Part shown: positions 6,199-13,738 of the stretch, piece after piece
Layout: each line of letters opens with the position of its first letter
Numbering within the stretch: position 1 is the stretch's first letter
Assembly (NCBI GenBank): GCA_003519585.1
Contig: DOWL01000216.1
Span: 1,896 to 17,442, forward strand
Direction of reading: 5' to 3'
Origin: Nocardioides sp.
Lineage (GTDB): Bacteria; Actinomycetota; Actinomycetes; Propionibacteriales; Nocardioidaceae
Length of the DNA: 15,547 bases
The notes under the pieces: model-generated
What the model saw: the letters and a program-made list of their open reading frames with translations, nothing else
Databases searched by the model: none
Told to the model about the DNA's origin: nothing
Made by a program: the position numbers and the translations under genes

Positions 6199-7101
6199 AT
6201 GAGCGCCCTTACCGCACAGACCATCTCCGTCCGCCCGATCACCCTCGCCGCGCCCGGCCGCGGCGATGATCTCCTCGTCCACGTCACGGCACCGACCGCC
6301 GGCAACGACCTGCCGGTCGTCGTCTTCTCCCACGGGTACGGCGCCTTCGGCGCCTCCATGGACACCTATCGCCCCCTCGTCGACCACTGGACCGCGCACG
6401 GGTTCGTGGTCGTCCAGCCGAACCACCTCGACGCACAGGGGATCGCGACCGACGATCCGCGGAACGCGGACCTATGGAAGATCCGGATCGGTGACCTGCG
6501 CCGGGTCATCGACCAGCTCGAGACCGTGCTCGCCGCGATCCCCGGCCTCGCCGAGCGCACCGATGCCGACCGTCTCGCTGTAGCCGGTCACTCCTACGGC
6601 GCGACCACTGCGAGCGCGCTTGTCGGCGCTCGCGTCATCGACGCCGATGGCGCCCTATCCACCTCGGCCAAGGACCAACGCGTGAAGGCGGCCGTCCTGC
6701 TCGCGCTCACCGGGACCGGCGGGGAAGATCTGTCGCCGTTCGCGCAGGAGAACTTCCCCTTCATGAGTCCCAACTTCTCCGACCTCACCACTCCCTCACT
6801 CATCGTCGCCGGCGGAGCGGACGACTCGCCGCTCTCCCTCCGCGGCCCTGACTGGTTCACCGACGGGTTCCACCTCGCCCCGGGCGCCACGGACCTGCTC
6901 ACCCTGACCGACGCCGAGCACTCCCTCGGAGGGATCAACGCCTACGACGACACTCACACCACCGACGAGAACCCGGACCGGGTAGATCTCGTACGTCGAG
7001 CAACCACGGCCTACCTGCGCGGCGCCCTCGGCATCGAGCAGGAATCGTGGCGGAACGTGCGAGACGAGGAGACAGAGCTCGGAAGGTTCGAGTCAAAGTA
7101 G
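6199..7101 (+). CDS. Alpha/beta hydrolase (chlorophyllase/PAF acetylhydrolase-like)
   Basis: 300 residues. The ATG has a good Shine-Dalgarno (GAAGGA, 6 nt upstream). Oxyanion-hole motif SHGYGAFG is at 44-51 and the nucleophile elbow AGHSYGA at 129-135, giving Ser132. The acid is probably Asp208 or Asp209 in GGADDS (205-210), and the base His241 in AEHSLGG (239-245). No signal peptide or membrane helix, so it is probably cytoplasmic. The fold and HGYG/GHSYG pairing resemble the chlorophyllase- or platelet-activating-factor-acetylhydrolase-like esterases; the substrate is not predictable. The gene is divergent from a TetR gene and is preceded by two operators that overlap its promoter, so it is probably induced when the regulator binds a small molecule, perhaps an ester substrate. 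Confidence 0.88.
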   Translation: MSALTAQTISVRPITLAAPGRGDDLLVHVTAPTAGNDLPVVVFSHGYGAFGASMDTYRPLVDHWTAHGFVVVQPNHLDAQGIATDDPRNADLWKIRIGDLRRVIDQLETVLAAIPGLAERTDADRLAVAGHSYGATTASALVGARVIDADGALSTSAKDQRVKAAVLLALTGTGGEDLSPFAQENFPFMSPNFSDLTTPSLIVAGGADDSPLSLRGPDWFTDGFHLAPGATDLLTLTDAEHSLGGINAYDDTHTTDENPDRVDLVRRATTAYLRGALGIEQESWRNVRDEETELGRFESK

Positions 7102-7142
7102 GCGTGGGCGGTGGCAATGGGTAGCCAGGTCGGGTTCCACAC

Positions 7143-7235
7143 CTCCGCAAGCCCTCGGTGCGCGTCGATCTCGCCATCCAGGCCTGGGTCGCCGGCGAGC
7201 TCCCGCTCACAGAGGCGGCGGTCGATCGAACCTAG
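7143..7235 (+). pseudogene. Possible C-terminal remnant of an unidentified gene
   Basis: From 7143 a short open frame reads LRKPSVRVDLAIQAWV and on to AGELPLTEAAVDRT before TAG 7233-7235. The codons end mostly in G or C, as in real genes here, but there is an in-frame stop just upstream (7122-7124) and no Shine-Dalgarno. It looks like the tail of a protein left by a deletion between the hydrolase and the SDR gene. I do not recognise the family, and chance cannot be excluded at this length. Confidence 0.25.
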
Positions 7236-7294
7236 AGCGGATGTCGTTGCTTCAGCGCTGCCTCCGACCTGAATTCGGATGCCGAGATGTGGGC

Positions 7295-8080
7295 TCAGAC
7301 AGTAGGCACGGTCCCGCCGTCGATGACGTACTCCGCGCCGACGACGGCCGAGGCTCGGTCAGACACGAGGAAGCCGACGAGGTCGGCGATCTCCTCGGTG
7401 CTCGCGAACCTGCCGAGCGGGACCCCGCCGAGGGAGTCGAGGATGCTCTGCTTGGCCTGCTCCCGTGTCAGCCCGTTGCCATTCGCGATGGTGTCGACGA
7501 AGTCGTCGTAGCCCTCGGTCGCGATCCCGCCCGGGCTGATGGTGTTGACCCGCACCCCGCGGGGCGCCAGCTCGTTGGCGAGGCCCTTGCTGTACGTGCG
7601 CAAGGCTGCCTTCGCCGACGCGTAGGCCAGGGTCGCGTCGTGGAGAGGCATATCGCGCTGGATGGACCCGAAGTGCAGGACGACCCCCGATCCCGACTCC
7701 ACCATCGCCGGGAGGAGCGCCCGATCGAGCCGTACGGCGCCGAGGAGGTTCAGGTTCAGTGCGGCGAGCCACTGGTCTTCGGTGACGACGGCGAACCCAC
7801 CGGGCGGGGTCGATGAGCCGCCGACCACGTGCACCAGGATCTTCAGGGGACCGTGCTCGGCGATCCGGGCGGCCACGGACTCCACCCCCTGGGTCGTCGA
7901 CGTGTCCGCCTCGATGAACCGCTCGGGGCGGTCGTAGCCCTCCGGCATCGTCCTCGCGGTCGTCCAGACATCGGCGCCCATCGCTCTGAGTCGGTCGACC
8001 ACTGCCTTGCCGGAGCCCTTCGAGCCACCGGTGACCAGGGCCAGGCGCCCGTCGAGGCGGTCGCGGTCTTCGTGCGTCAT
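7295..8080 (-). CDS. SDR family NAD(P)-dependent oxidoreductase
   Basis: 261 residues, classical SDR length. The cofactor-binding glycine motif TGGSKGSG is at 17-24; NNAG is replaced by VVGG (85-88), a variant seen in some SDRs. The catalytic set is Ser139 (FGSI), Tyr153 and Lys157 (YASAK), with an Asn in LNLNLLG near 109-111. The C-terminus GAEYVIDGGTVPTV is typical of the family. The start has a strong Shine-Dalgarno (TAGGAGAAG). It lies 8 nt after the stop of the SnoaL-like gene and is surely co-transcribed with it from a MerR-type divergent promoter. The substrate is unknown; an aldehyde, ketone or alcohol linked to the MerR effector is likely. At the fusion-free ends nothing odd is seen. 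Confidence 0.93.
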   Translation of the reverse strand: MTHEDRDRLDGRLALVTGGSKGSGKAVVDRLRAMGADVWTTARTMPEGYDRPERFIEADTSTTQGVESVAARIAEHGPLKILVHVVGGSSTPPGGFAVVTEDQWLAALNLNLLGAVRLDRALLPAMVESGSGVVLHFGSIQRDMPLHDATLAYASAKAALRTYSKGLANELAPRGVRVNTISPGGIATEGYDDFVDTIANGNGLTREQAKQSILDSLGGVPLGRFASTEEIADLVGFLVSDRASAVVGAEYVIDGGTVPTV

Positions 8081-8088
8081 GACTTCTC

Positions 8089-8472
8089 CTACTCCAGCGG
8101 CGCGGCGCAGCCGAGGACGATGTCGAGGCGAGCGATCCGCTCGCCGTCCAGGGTGAACCGGTAGTCCAGGTCCGCCTGCCCGCCGGGGAAGTCCCCCTCG
8201 AGATGGTGGCCCACGACCCAGGTCTCCCCGTCACGCAGCACCTTGGTGACCTGGCTGGTGTAGGTGAACTCCGCGCCTGCCTCGCTCACGAAGCGCCGCA
8301 GCGAGTGCTCGCCGCTGAAGGCCTCGCCCACGTCGGTGACGACCGCCTCCGGGGTCAGCAGAGGGAGGGCGGTATCTGGGTCGCGGGCCTCCTGGGCCTG
8401 CAGGAAGGCGCGGATCGTGGTCGGCAGGAGTTCGATGTCTGTGTTGGTGTTGGTGTTGGTGTTGGTGTCCAT
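8089..8472 (-). CDS. SnoaL-like / NTF2-fold domain protein
   Basis: 127 residues. The sequence LPTTIRAFLQAQEARDPDTALPLLTPEAVVTDVGEAFSG followed by a strand-rich second half (YTSQVTKVLRDGETWVVGHHLEGDFPGG, LDYRFTLDGERIARLDIVL) is typical of the SnoaL-like branch of the NTF2 cone fold; DYRFTLDGERIARLDI is the usual last hairpin. Members are small cytoplasmic proteins acting as isomerases, cyclases or ligand binders; no certain catalytic pair can be assigned. The N-terminus MDTNTNTNTNTD is encoded by a GTGTTG hexamer repeat. There is no good Shine-Dalgarno; CAGGCT lies 7 nt before the ATG, with TTGACC 19 bp further, so the mRNA is probably leaderless. It is the first gene of an operon with the SDR gene. 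Confidence 0.82.
   Translation of the reverse strand: MDTNTNTNTNTDIELLPTTIRAFLQAQEARDPDTALPLLTPEAVVTDVGEAFSGEHSLRRFVSEAGAEFTYTSQVTKVLRDGETWVVGHHLEGDFPGGQADLDYRFTLDGERIARLDIVLGCAAPLE
8441..8464. repeat. GTGTTG hexamer microsatellite (4 copies)
   Basis: Four perfect GTGTTG units are followed by a partial one (GTGTCC). On the minus strand they encode the Asn-Thr repeat at the N-terminus of the SnoaL-like protein. Because the unit is six bases, slippage changes repeat number without breaking the frame. Confidence 0.9.
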
Positions 8473-8479
8473 GCACTTG

Positions 8480-8510
8480 AGCCTGGGCGCTCTCGCTGCG
8501 CGAGGGTCAA
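8480..8510 (-). promoter_or_regulatory. MerR-type promoter of the SnoaL/SDR operon
   Basis: On the minus strand TTGACC (8505-8510) and CAGGCT (8480-8485) are separated by 19 bp, the overlong spacer of MerR-activated promoters. The spacer contains a perfect dyad, CTCGC-TGC-GCGAG (8492-8504). The -10 ends 7 nt before the ATG, so the transcript would be leaderless. Confidence 0.6.
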
Positions 8511-8513
8511 GGA

Positions 8514-8545
8514 CTGGAGTCTCCCCCTGGGGGAGAGTCCAGACT
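8514..8545 (+). promoter_or_regulatory. MerR operator/promoter of the regulator gene
   Basis: A 29-bp odd palindrome (8514-8542, centre 8528) has 14-bp arms with one mismatch; its core is CTCCCCCTGGGGGAG. TGGAGT (8515-8520) and CAGACT (8540-8545) lie 19 bp apart around it. The -10 ends 6 nt before the ATG at 8552, suggesting a leaderless merR transcript under its own control. Confidence 0.7.
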
Positions 8546-8551
8546 GCAGCC

Positions 8552-9358
8552 ATGTTGGCTATCGGTGAGTTCTCACGGATGACGCACCTCAGCATCCGTG
8601 CGTTGCGGCGCTACCACGAGGCTGGGCTGCTCGAGCCGGAGCTGGTGGATCCTTCGAGCGGCTACCGCTACTACTCGGGCGACCAGATCCCGACCGCGCA
8701 GGTGATCCACCGGCTGCGCGAGCTCGACGTACCCCTCGCCGACGTACGGCGCATCCTTCGGTCGCCGGATGCCGACCAGCGGGCAGCTCTGGTCGCCGAG
8801 CACCTCGGGCGTCTGGAGTCCGAGCTCGCCCGCACCCGCGCGGCCGTCCTCTCCCTGCGACGGTTGCTGGCTCCGGAGCCGGCGCCGCTGCAGGTCGAGC
8901 TGCGCGAGGAGCCCGCGGTGGTCGTCGCGGCCGTCGAGGATGACGTCAGCCAGGGCGACGTCGACGCCTGGTACGCCGGCGCCATGGCCGAGCTCGACGC
9001 GGCGCTCGGCCCGGCGCCCACCGCCGGACCGCCCGGCGGGCTCTACGACAACGCGCTCTTCGAGCAGGGCCGGGGGCACCTGCTGCTCTACCGGCCGGCC
9101 GCCGAGCCTCCCACCCGTGGGCGCGTCCACCCGGTGCGGCTGCCCGCAGCCGAGCTCGCCGTCACCGTCCACGCCGGCGAGCACGAGGGCATCGACGTGA
9201 CGTACGGCGAGCTCGGCTCGTGGGTGCTCAGGAACGCGCTGACCGTGGCCGGGCCGGTCCGAGAGCGCTACCTCGTCGGCCCGCGCGACACCGACGACCC
9301 CGCCGCGTGGCGCACCGAGATCGGATGGCCGGTGTTCCGCGTCGCCAGGAAACCCTGA
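8552..9358 (+). CDS. MerR family regulator with GyrI-like effector-binding domain
   Basis: 268 residues. The winged-helix N-terminus is clear: IGEFSRMTHLSIRALRRYHEAGLL (4-27), then the wing GYRYYSGDQI (37-46) and the second helix pair VIHRLRELDVPLADVRRIL. A dimer coiled coil spans about 80-106 (HLGRLESELARTRAAVLSLRRLL). From about 113 to the end, VELREEPAVVVAAVEDDV to EIGWPVF, is the GyrI-like small-molecule-binding domain found in BmrR/TipA-type and SbmC proteins. Such regulators usually bind organic cations or peptides and twist an overlong promoter spacer into an active form. Here the gene is divergent from the SnoaL/SDR operon and both promoters have 19-bp spacers. There is no Shine-Dalgarno upstream of the ATG; a leaderless start is likely. 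Confidence 0.93.
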   Translation: MLAIGEFSRMTHLSIRALRRYHEAGLLEPELVDPSSGYRYYSGDQIPTAQVIHRLRELDVPLADVRRILRSPDADQRAALVAEHLGRLESELARTRAAVLSLRRLLAPEPAPLQVELREEPAVVVAAVEDDVSQGDVDAWYAGAMAELDAALGPAPTAGPPGGLYDNALFEQGRGHLLLYRPAAEPPTRGRVHPVRLPAAELAVTVHAGEHEGIDVTYGELGSWVLRNALTVAGPVRERYLVGPRDTDDPAAWRTEIGWPVFRVARKP

Positions 9359-9360
9359 TG

Positions 9361-9378
9361 AGATCCTGCAGCGGATCT
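9361..9378. terminator. Small hairpin between the convergent merR and permease genes
   Basis: AGATCC (9361-9366) and GGATCT (9373-9378) form a 6-bp stem with a 6-nt loop, followed by TTGGTT. It lies in the 47-bp gap between two stop codons and may end transcription weakly. Confidence 0.4.
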
Positions 9379-9405
9379 TGGTTCCGCACCTCCTCGATCC
9401 GTTGG

Positions 9406-11905
9406 TCAGATCACGATCTCACCGACAGGTGCGTTCTCGAGCCGTCGGACCGCCAGAAGGGCACCCAACGAGGTCGCGACGAAGATCACCGCGACGACCA
9501 GCGCGATCGGTCCCCACGGCACGACCAAGCTGAGCGCCGGTAGGCGAAGTCGGGTCAGCCCGAGTGCGGCCACGGCTGTCAGCAGACCGACCGGCACGGA
9601 AAGGATCCCGATCCAGACGTACTGGAGGCTGATGGCGCGCTTGGCCCACGAGCCCCGCACCCCCAGGTGAGTGAGCCGGCTGGCCCAGGGGCGCATCCCT
9701 TGGACCTGGGCTCTGCTGGTGAGCAGTGCGACTGCCAGCACCAAGAGCATGAGCCCGAGGGCCGACCCGACCAGTGCAGCAGGCGGCACCACCGGAGGTG
9801 CCGGCTCGTGGATGCCGATCAGGCTCGGGTCGAATCCAGCGTCCAAGGCGGCGGCTCGGGCTCGTTCGGCATCGGCGTCGGACACATCGACGTACACCAC
9901 GGCCGCGGGGTCGGTCGCGAACCCAGCGCGAGTAGCTGCGTCGCGGAGCATCACGAACGGCACCCCGTCCATCCACCGTGAGGGTGGCGCGTCGAGCGGC
10001 AGCGCCGGCACGGCCCCGATCCGTTCACCGGTGATGTTGACGACCAGGTCGAGCTGCCCCTCGTCGTCGATGTCGACGCGCTGGGGATCCAGCACGAGGA
10101 CGCCTCCGCGGGTCAGGAGTGTCCGCTGCTCCGAAGTCAAGGTGGTGGCTGCTGCCGCCTCGACGTCGGCGACCGAGTCGAACGCGAACGACACGGTGGG
10201 AAGGTCGATCGTCCCCACGTCGCCGCGGATCTCCTCGACACCGGTCTCCGCGTCGAGGAACCTGTCACCGATCAGGTAGAACGTCGTCGGGCGCTGCTCC
10301 GAGAGGGCCGGGACGGTCTCGAGGGCCGCGATGAGCGCTGGGTCGGGCTTCTTCCACGGTGTCCCGTAGCTGTCCACGAGCACCTGCCCGGGCGGGACCG
10401 AGACGGGCTGCTGGTCCCGGATGAGCTGGACCTGGCTGTACAGGACGGTCAGCACACCCACGGTGACCGAGACGAGCATGATGTAGATTGCTGCGGTCGC
10501 TGCCATGCGCGTGCGGTGGGTCGAGATCTGCCGAACGACCAGCCGTTGGGTGAGGGTGCGGGTCGGCATGGCCATGAGCAGCAGCCCGACCAGCTCGGGT
10601 GCCATGAGGGAGCACACCACGGCCGACGTGGCGACGAGCAGCATGCCGTCCGCCGCGCTGTCCAGGGTCAACAGCTGCCAGAGCGAGGCGACGGCCAAGA
10701 TGCCCGCCAGGCTCTGCCGGCCATGGGTGAGCCGGGGGACGGACACGCCACGCGCGGCGGTACGCGGCGGCTTGGCGACCTGGCTACGCAGGAGCCCGTA
10801 GGCGGCCGCGAGCCCCGCAATCAGCCCTGTGGCACAGATAAAAGTCGCGGCCCCGGGGAACCGGGCGTTGGCGACGAAGTAGCCCCACCGCCCGGCTCCG
10901 AAGCTCGCGAGCCACAGTCCGCCGAGTGCCCCGGCGGTGGCGGCGACAGTGACGAGGAGCGCCAACATGGGGGTCGGCACCAGCCACGCCGCGGTCACCG
11001 CGACCCGGACGCGGACCCCCTGCGCGGTCATCAGTCGGATGGCGGGCCCCAGGCGGCGCACCAGGATCGCGTAGCCGATGAGGGTGCACAGCGGGATGAG
11101 GATCATCCCGGGCGCCCACAGGCTCAACGGAGATTGGGTCGTCCAGGGCCGCGCTGCCTCGCTCGCGGACTGAGCTCGGCTCCGTACTTTGCTGCGCACG
11201 TCCTGCTCGGACAGACCGGCGGCGAGCTGCTCGCCGGTCGCGCCGAGGGTGCTCATGACCCGGACGGCCAGGTCGTCGGCCTGTCCACGTCTGGCCTGGA
11301 AGGTGGGGAACGCGACGAGGGCGCCGTCACGTCCCCGCGCTTCCGGGGCAATCTGCGCCCAGGTGCCGGGTCCCGCGAGCATCCGGGGCGACTCCTCCAG
11401 CCGACTGCCGGCGACCCCCACCACCCTGAGGTCCGGGCCGTGGGCTGGTGTCTTGATGTGGTCGCCCACGCGCGTCGGTGAAGTCGTGGCCGGCGAGAGT
11501 GACCTCGCCGGCAGTAGCGGGCCAGCGCCCCTGAGTGAGCCGGAACTGGCGATCCGGTGGATGTGCTGCCCAGTCCTTCTCGGAGAAGTAGATGCCGCTC
11601 AGGCCGTCCTTGAAGTAAGGGAAGTCGAAAGCGTTGACAGCTACCGAGTAGCCCAGGGTGCTGTCATCGAACTGGGTGACCAGCCGGTCCGCCAGGTCGC
11701 TGCCCGCTGGTACGGCGACGCTGAAGAGCGTGACCGAGTAGGCGGCCGACCCCAGCTCGACGTCGGCCTCCTGGGATGGGCTCAACGTCTGAGCGTCCAT
11801 GAACGTGTTGGTCGCGAAGAGGAAGAACACGACCGCGACCAAGGGCGCCAGCGGTGCGAGGACACCGATCTTGGCCTTCAGGCGAGCACGAAGGGTCCGG
11901 ATCAC
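9406..11905 (-). pseudogene. FtsX/MacB-type ABC transporter permease, broken by a +1 frameshift near 11,470
   Basis: Two frames join into one permease of about 830 residues. The N-terminal frame starts at GTG 11903-11905 and gives a first membrane helix (LAPLAPLVAVVFFLFATNTF) and an outside domain ending GEVTLAGHDFTDA. The rest continues one base out of phase from about 11,470 (VGDHIKTPAHGPDLRVVGVAGS), a usual FtsX-permease order, and runs to TGA 9406-9408. The second part adds about nine helices: roughly three before residue 230, four to five in the middle, one near 570-590 and two or three at the end, with a second outside domain between. This is the ten-helix, duplicated FtsX architecture. 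The N-terminal frame overlaps the ATPase gene by GTGA. A real inactivating indel or a sequencing error fit equally well. It should export, or transmit force from the ATPase to the surface. Confidence 0.82.
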
Positions 11906-12633
11906 GGCGCGACCGTCTCGCCGAAGGCCTTTCCAGAGATTTGCCCGACGACTTGCCCGACGACTTGGCCGTCGAGCATCTCCACACTGCGGGTCGCATA
12001 GCGTTGGCAGTTCGGGTCGTGGGAGGCGACGATGACCAGCGTTCCGGCCTCGGCCAAGGAGGCCAGCAGGGTGAAGATCGCCGCGGCGTTCCGACTGTCG
12101 AGGGATCCGGTCGGTTCATCGGCCAGGAGGACGCGGCGTCCTCCCGAAAGCGCTCGAGCGATCCCGACTCGCTGCTGCTGCCCGCCGCTCAGCTCGGAGG
12201 GGTACCTCGCGCCGTGACCGTGCAGGCCCACGGAGGTCAGGAGCTTCTCGGCCTCGTCGATGGCGGTGGCGGTCGCGACGCCGTTGGCCTCCATGGGAAG
12301 GGCGACGTTCTCGGCGGCGGTGAACTCGTTGATGAGCAGGTGCGCCTGATGGACCACGCCGAGCTCTTGACGGCGCAGCCGGATCCGGTCATCTACCGAG
12401 ATCGACGCCAGATCGTGGCCGGCGACCATCACCGACCCTGCTGTGGGCAGGTCCAGGCCCGCAAGCAGGTTCAGCAGCGTGGTCTTCCCCGAGCCGCTGT
12501 GTCCGAACAGGCACACGAACTCGCCTGCCGATGCCTCGAAGTCGACACCGTCGACTGCTCGGACGGTCTCGGCCGGAGACACGAACAGGCGCTGAACCTG
12601 CCGGGTGCTGATCAGCGGACCTGGATCTGCCAC
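11902..12633 (-). CDS. ABC transporter ATP-binding protein (MacB/LolD-like)
   Basis: 243 residues from GTG 12631-12633; an in-frame TTG 9 bases upstream (12640-12642) is an alternative, and motif numbers below count from it. Walker A is GHSGSGKT (47-54), the Q-loop Gln is in VVHQAH (about 99), the signature LSGGQQQR (151-158), Walker B VLLADE (171-176) followed by PTGSLD, and the switch His208 (SHD). This is the LolD/MacB/FtsE-type ATPase that pairs with FtsX-like permeases. The GTG lies 2 nt after the stop of the I36-like gene and the stop overlaps the permease start (GTGA), so the three genes are one coupled operon. The C-terminal tail has a short VVGQ-VVGQ repeat from a 12-bp duplication (11941-11964), outside the ATPase core. 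Confidence 0.93.
   Translation of the reverse strand: MADPGPLISTRQVQRLFVSPAETVRAVDGVDFEASAGEFVCLFGHSGSGKTTLLNLLAGLDLPTAGSVMVAGHDLASISVDDRIRLRRQELGVVHQAHLLINEFTAAENVALPMEANGVATATAIDEAEKLLTSVGLHGHGARYPSELSGGQQQRVGIARALSGGRRVLLADEPTGSLDSRNAAAIFTLLASLAEAGTLVIVASHDPNCQRYATRSVEMLDGQVVGQVVGQISGKAFGETVAP
11941..11964. repeat. Tandem 12-bp duplication in the end of the ABC ATPase gene
   Basis: TTGCCCGACGAC occurs twice in a row and is followed by a similar TTGGCC. It is in frame and encodes the repeated VVGQ near the ATPase C-terminus. Confidence 0.8.
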
Positions 12634-12635
12634 GG

Positions 12636-13007
12636 TCAGCAACGTCGGTTCGTACGCATGCTCGAGGTCTTGTCCGAGTCGAGGAACGACATGTTCAGGC
12701 GCTCATCGCCCCTGCCCATCGTGAGCAGGCTGTGGGTACCGTCACTGTGGTCGTAGAGACAGCCATCGAAGCGGCTCGACCGGTTCATCCAGGAGTCGGC
12801 CTGGTCGTTCTCGCCGGCGGCGTCGTTGAACACGTCCATCACTCCCTGGCCGTGGAGCTGGGCGGCGATGAGCCACTCGAAGTTGTTGTTGCCCCACACG
12901 CACATCTTGTTCGGCAGGCACTGGTCCGCACTCGCTTGCGCGGTGAGTGGTGCCGCCAGGACGGTGACGACCGCCGCCCCAGCAACGATCGTTGCCTTCA
13001 ATCTCAT
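12636..13007 (-). CDS. Small secreted I36-like (peptidase inhibitor / crystallin-like) protein
   Basis: 123 residues. A clear signal peptide (MRLKATIVAGAAVVTVLAAP, cleavage after AQASA at 27) leaves about 96 mature residues with four cysteines at 30, 36, 83 and 123, enough for two disulfides. CLPNKMCVWGNNNFEW, GENDQADSWMNRSSRFDGCLY and a late DERLNMSF resemble the spaced Cys, Trp and Asn-Arg-Ser pattern of the I36 peptidase-inhibitor family (Streptomyces SMPI type), a small beta fold related to beta/gamma crystallins. The start has only a weak ribosome site (GGGA). It is the first gene of an operon with an ABC ATPase and FtsX-type permease, so it may be the partner or ligand of that transporter. 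Actual inhibitor activity is not shown by the sequence. Confidence 0.72.
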   Translation of the reverse strand: MRLKATIVAGAAVVTVLAAPLTAQASADQCLPNKMCVWGNNNFEWLIAAQLHGQGVMDVFNDAAGENDQADSWMNRSSRFDGCLYDHSDGTHSLLTMGRGDERLNMSFLDSDKTSSMRTNRRC

Positions 13008-13120
13008 CTGCTATCCCATCGCTAGTTCAGCCACCCCGAATCGAGCGTCAGCCCGCGGCGCTCCCTCGAGGCGCAAAGACGCCTTCGGCATCCTCGTGGC
13101 GACTTTTGCAGCAGATCGCA

Positions 13121-13151
13121 TTGAGCACCACTAATAGACATGGTGTAGATA
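13121..13151 (+). promoter_or_regulatory. Candidate promoter in the AT-rich gap before the GNAT gene
   Basis: The gap 13008-13220 holds an AT-rich patch unlike its surroundings. TTGAGC (13121-13126) and TAGATA (13146-13151) are 19 bp apart, long for a primary-sigma promoter; other -10 choices nearby (GATAGT) are possible. The patch could also serve the divergent I36-like operon, for which I see no clear promoter. Confidence 0.25.
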
Positions 13152-13220
13152 GATAGTGCGCTAGCAGGCGTCGTGCGTGCGCTGTGCGGCGACTACGTGG
13201 ACTGTGCGCAGGGAGACGAC

Positions 13221-13718
13221 ATGGCAGGCGTGCGCCTTCCTAGGCTGTCGACCGTGTCCGAGCCCGTCGTCGCTGTCGTGTCTGTCCGCCACCCGGGCGT
13301 AGCCGAGCTGATCGACGCGCTGACGATCGAGCTCGCCGGCGGTGGCTACACCGAGGAGGAGACCTTCGGCTATTCGGCCGAGCAGCTCGAGGCATCCGGC
13401 GTCCACCTGGTCGGGGCGAGCCTGGACGAGGAGCTGGTCGGGATCGGCGGAGTCGAACTCCAGGCTGACGGACTCGGAGAACTCAAGCGGTTCTACGTCG
13501 ACCCGGCCCACCGCGGCCGTGGCGTCGCCGACGCAATGATGTCGGCGCTGGTCGAGTACGCCACCGCGCACGGTGTGACCACGCTCCGGCTCGAGACCGG
13601 CGACCAGCAGCGGGCGGCGCAAGGGTTCTACGCCCGGCACGGCTTCGAGGTCGTCGACCGCTTCCCGCCGTACGTCGACAGCGCGACGTCGGTCTGCATG
13701 AGTCGGTCGCTTGCCTGA
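13221..13718 (+). CDS. GNAT family N-acetyltransferase
   Basis: 165 residues from ATG 13221, chosen because GGGAG lies a few bases upstream. A GTG at 13254 in front of SEPVVAVVSVRHPG is an alternative. Acetyl-CoA-binding motif A is FYVDPAHRGRGVADAMM (91-107), with the RGRGVA pyrophosphate loop at 98-103, and motif B near the end is QQRAAQGFYARHGFEVVDRF (129-148). The family moves an acetyl group from acetyl-CoA to an amine; the YAxAHGVTTLRLET block is typical of small single-domain members close to PA4026/YhbS-type enzymes. The substrate cannot be inferred. It is divergent from the I36-like operon and converges on a membrane-protein gene with only 20 bp between stops. Confidence 0.92.
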   Translation: MAGVRLPRLSTVSEPVVAVVSVRHPGVAELIDALTIELAGGGYTEEETFGYSAEQLEASGVHLVGASLDEELVGIGGVELQADGLGELKRFYVDPAHRGRGVADAMMSALVEYATAHGVTTLRLETGDQQRAAQGFYARHGFEVVDRFPPYVDSATSVCMSRSLA

Positions 13719-13738
13719 GCCGTGTGGGCGGATAGCAC

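Noticed and set aside
8441..8464. Phase-variable on/off switch in the SnoaL-like gene
   Set aside because: The unit is six bases, so loss or gain of a copy keeps the frame and cannot switch the gene off.
11440..11500. Programmed ribosomal frameshifting in the permease
   Set aside because: No slippery heptamer, rare-codon stall or stop-codon overlap of the usual kind lies at the junction; an indel is simpler.
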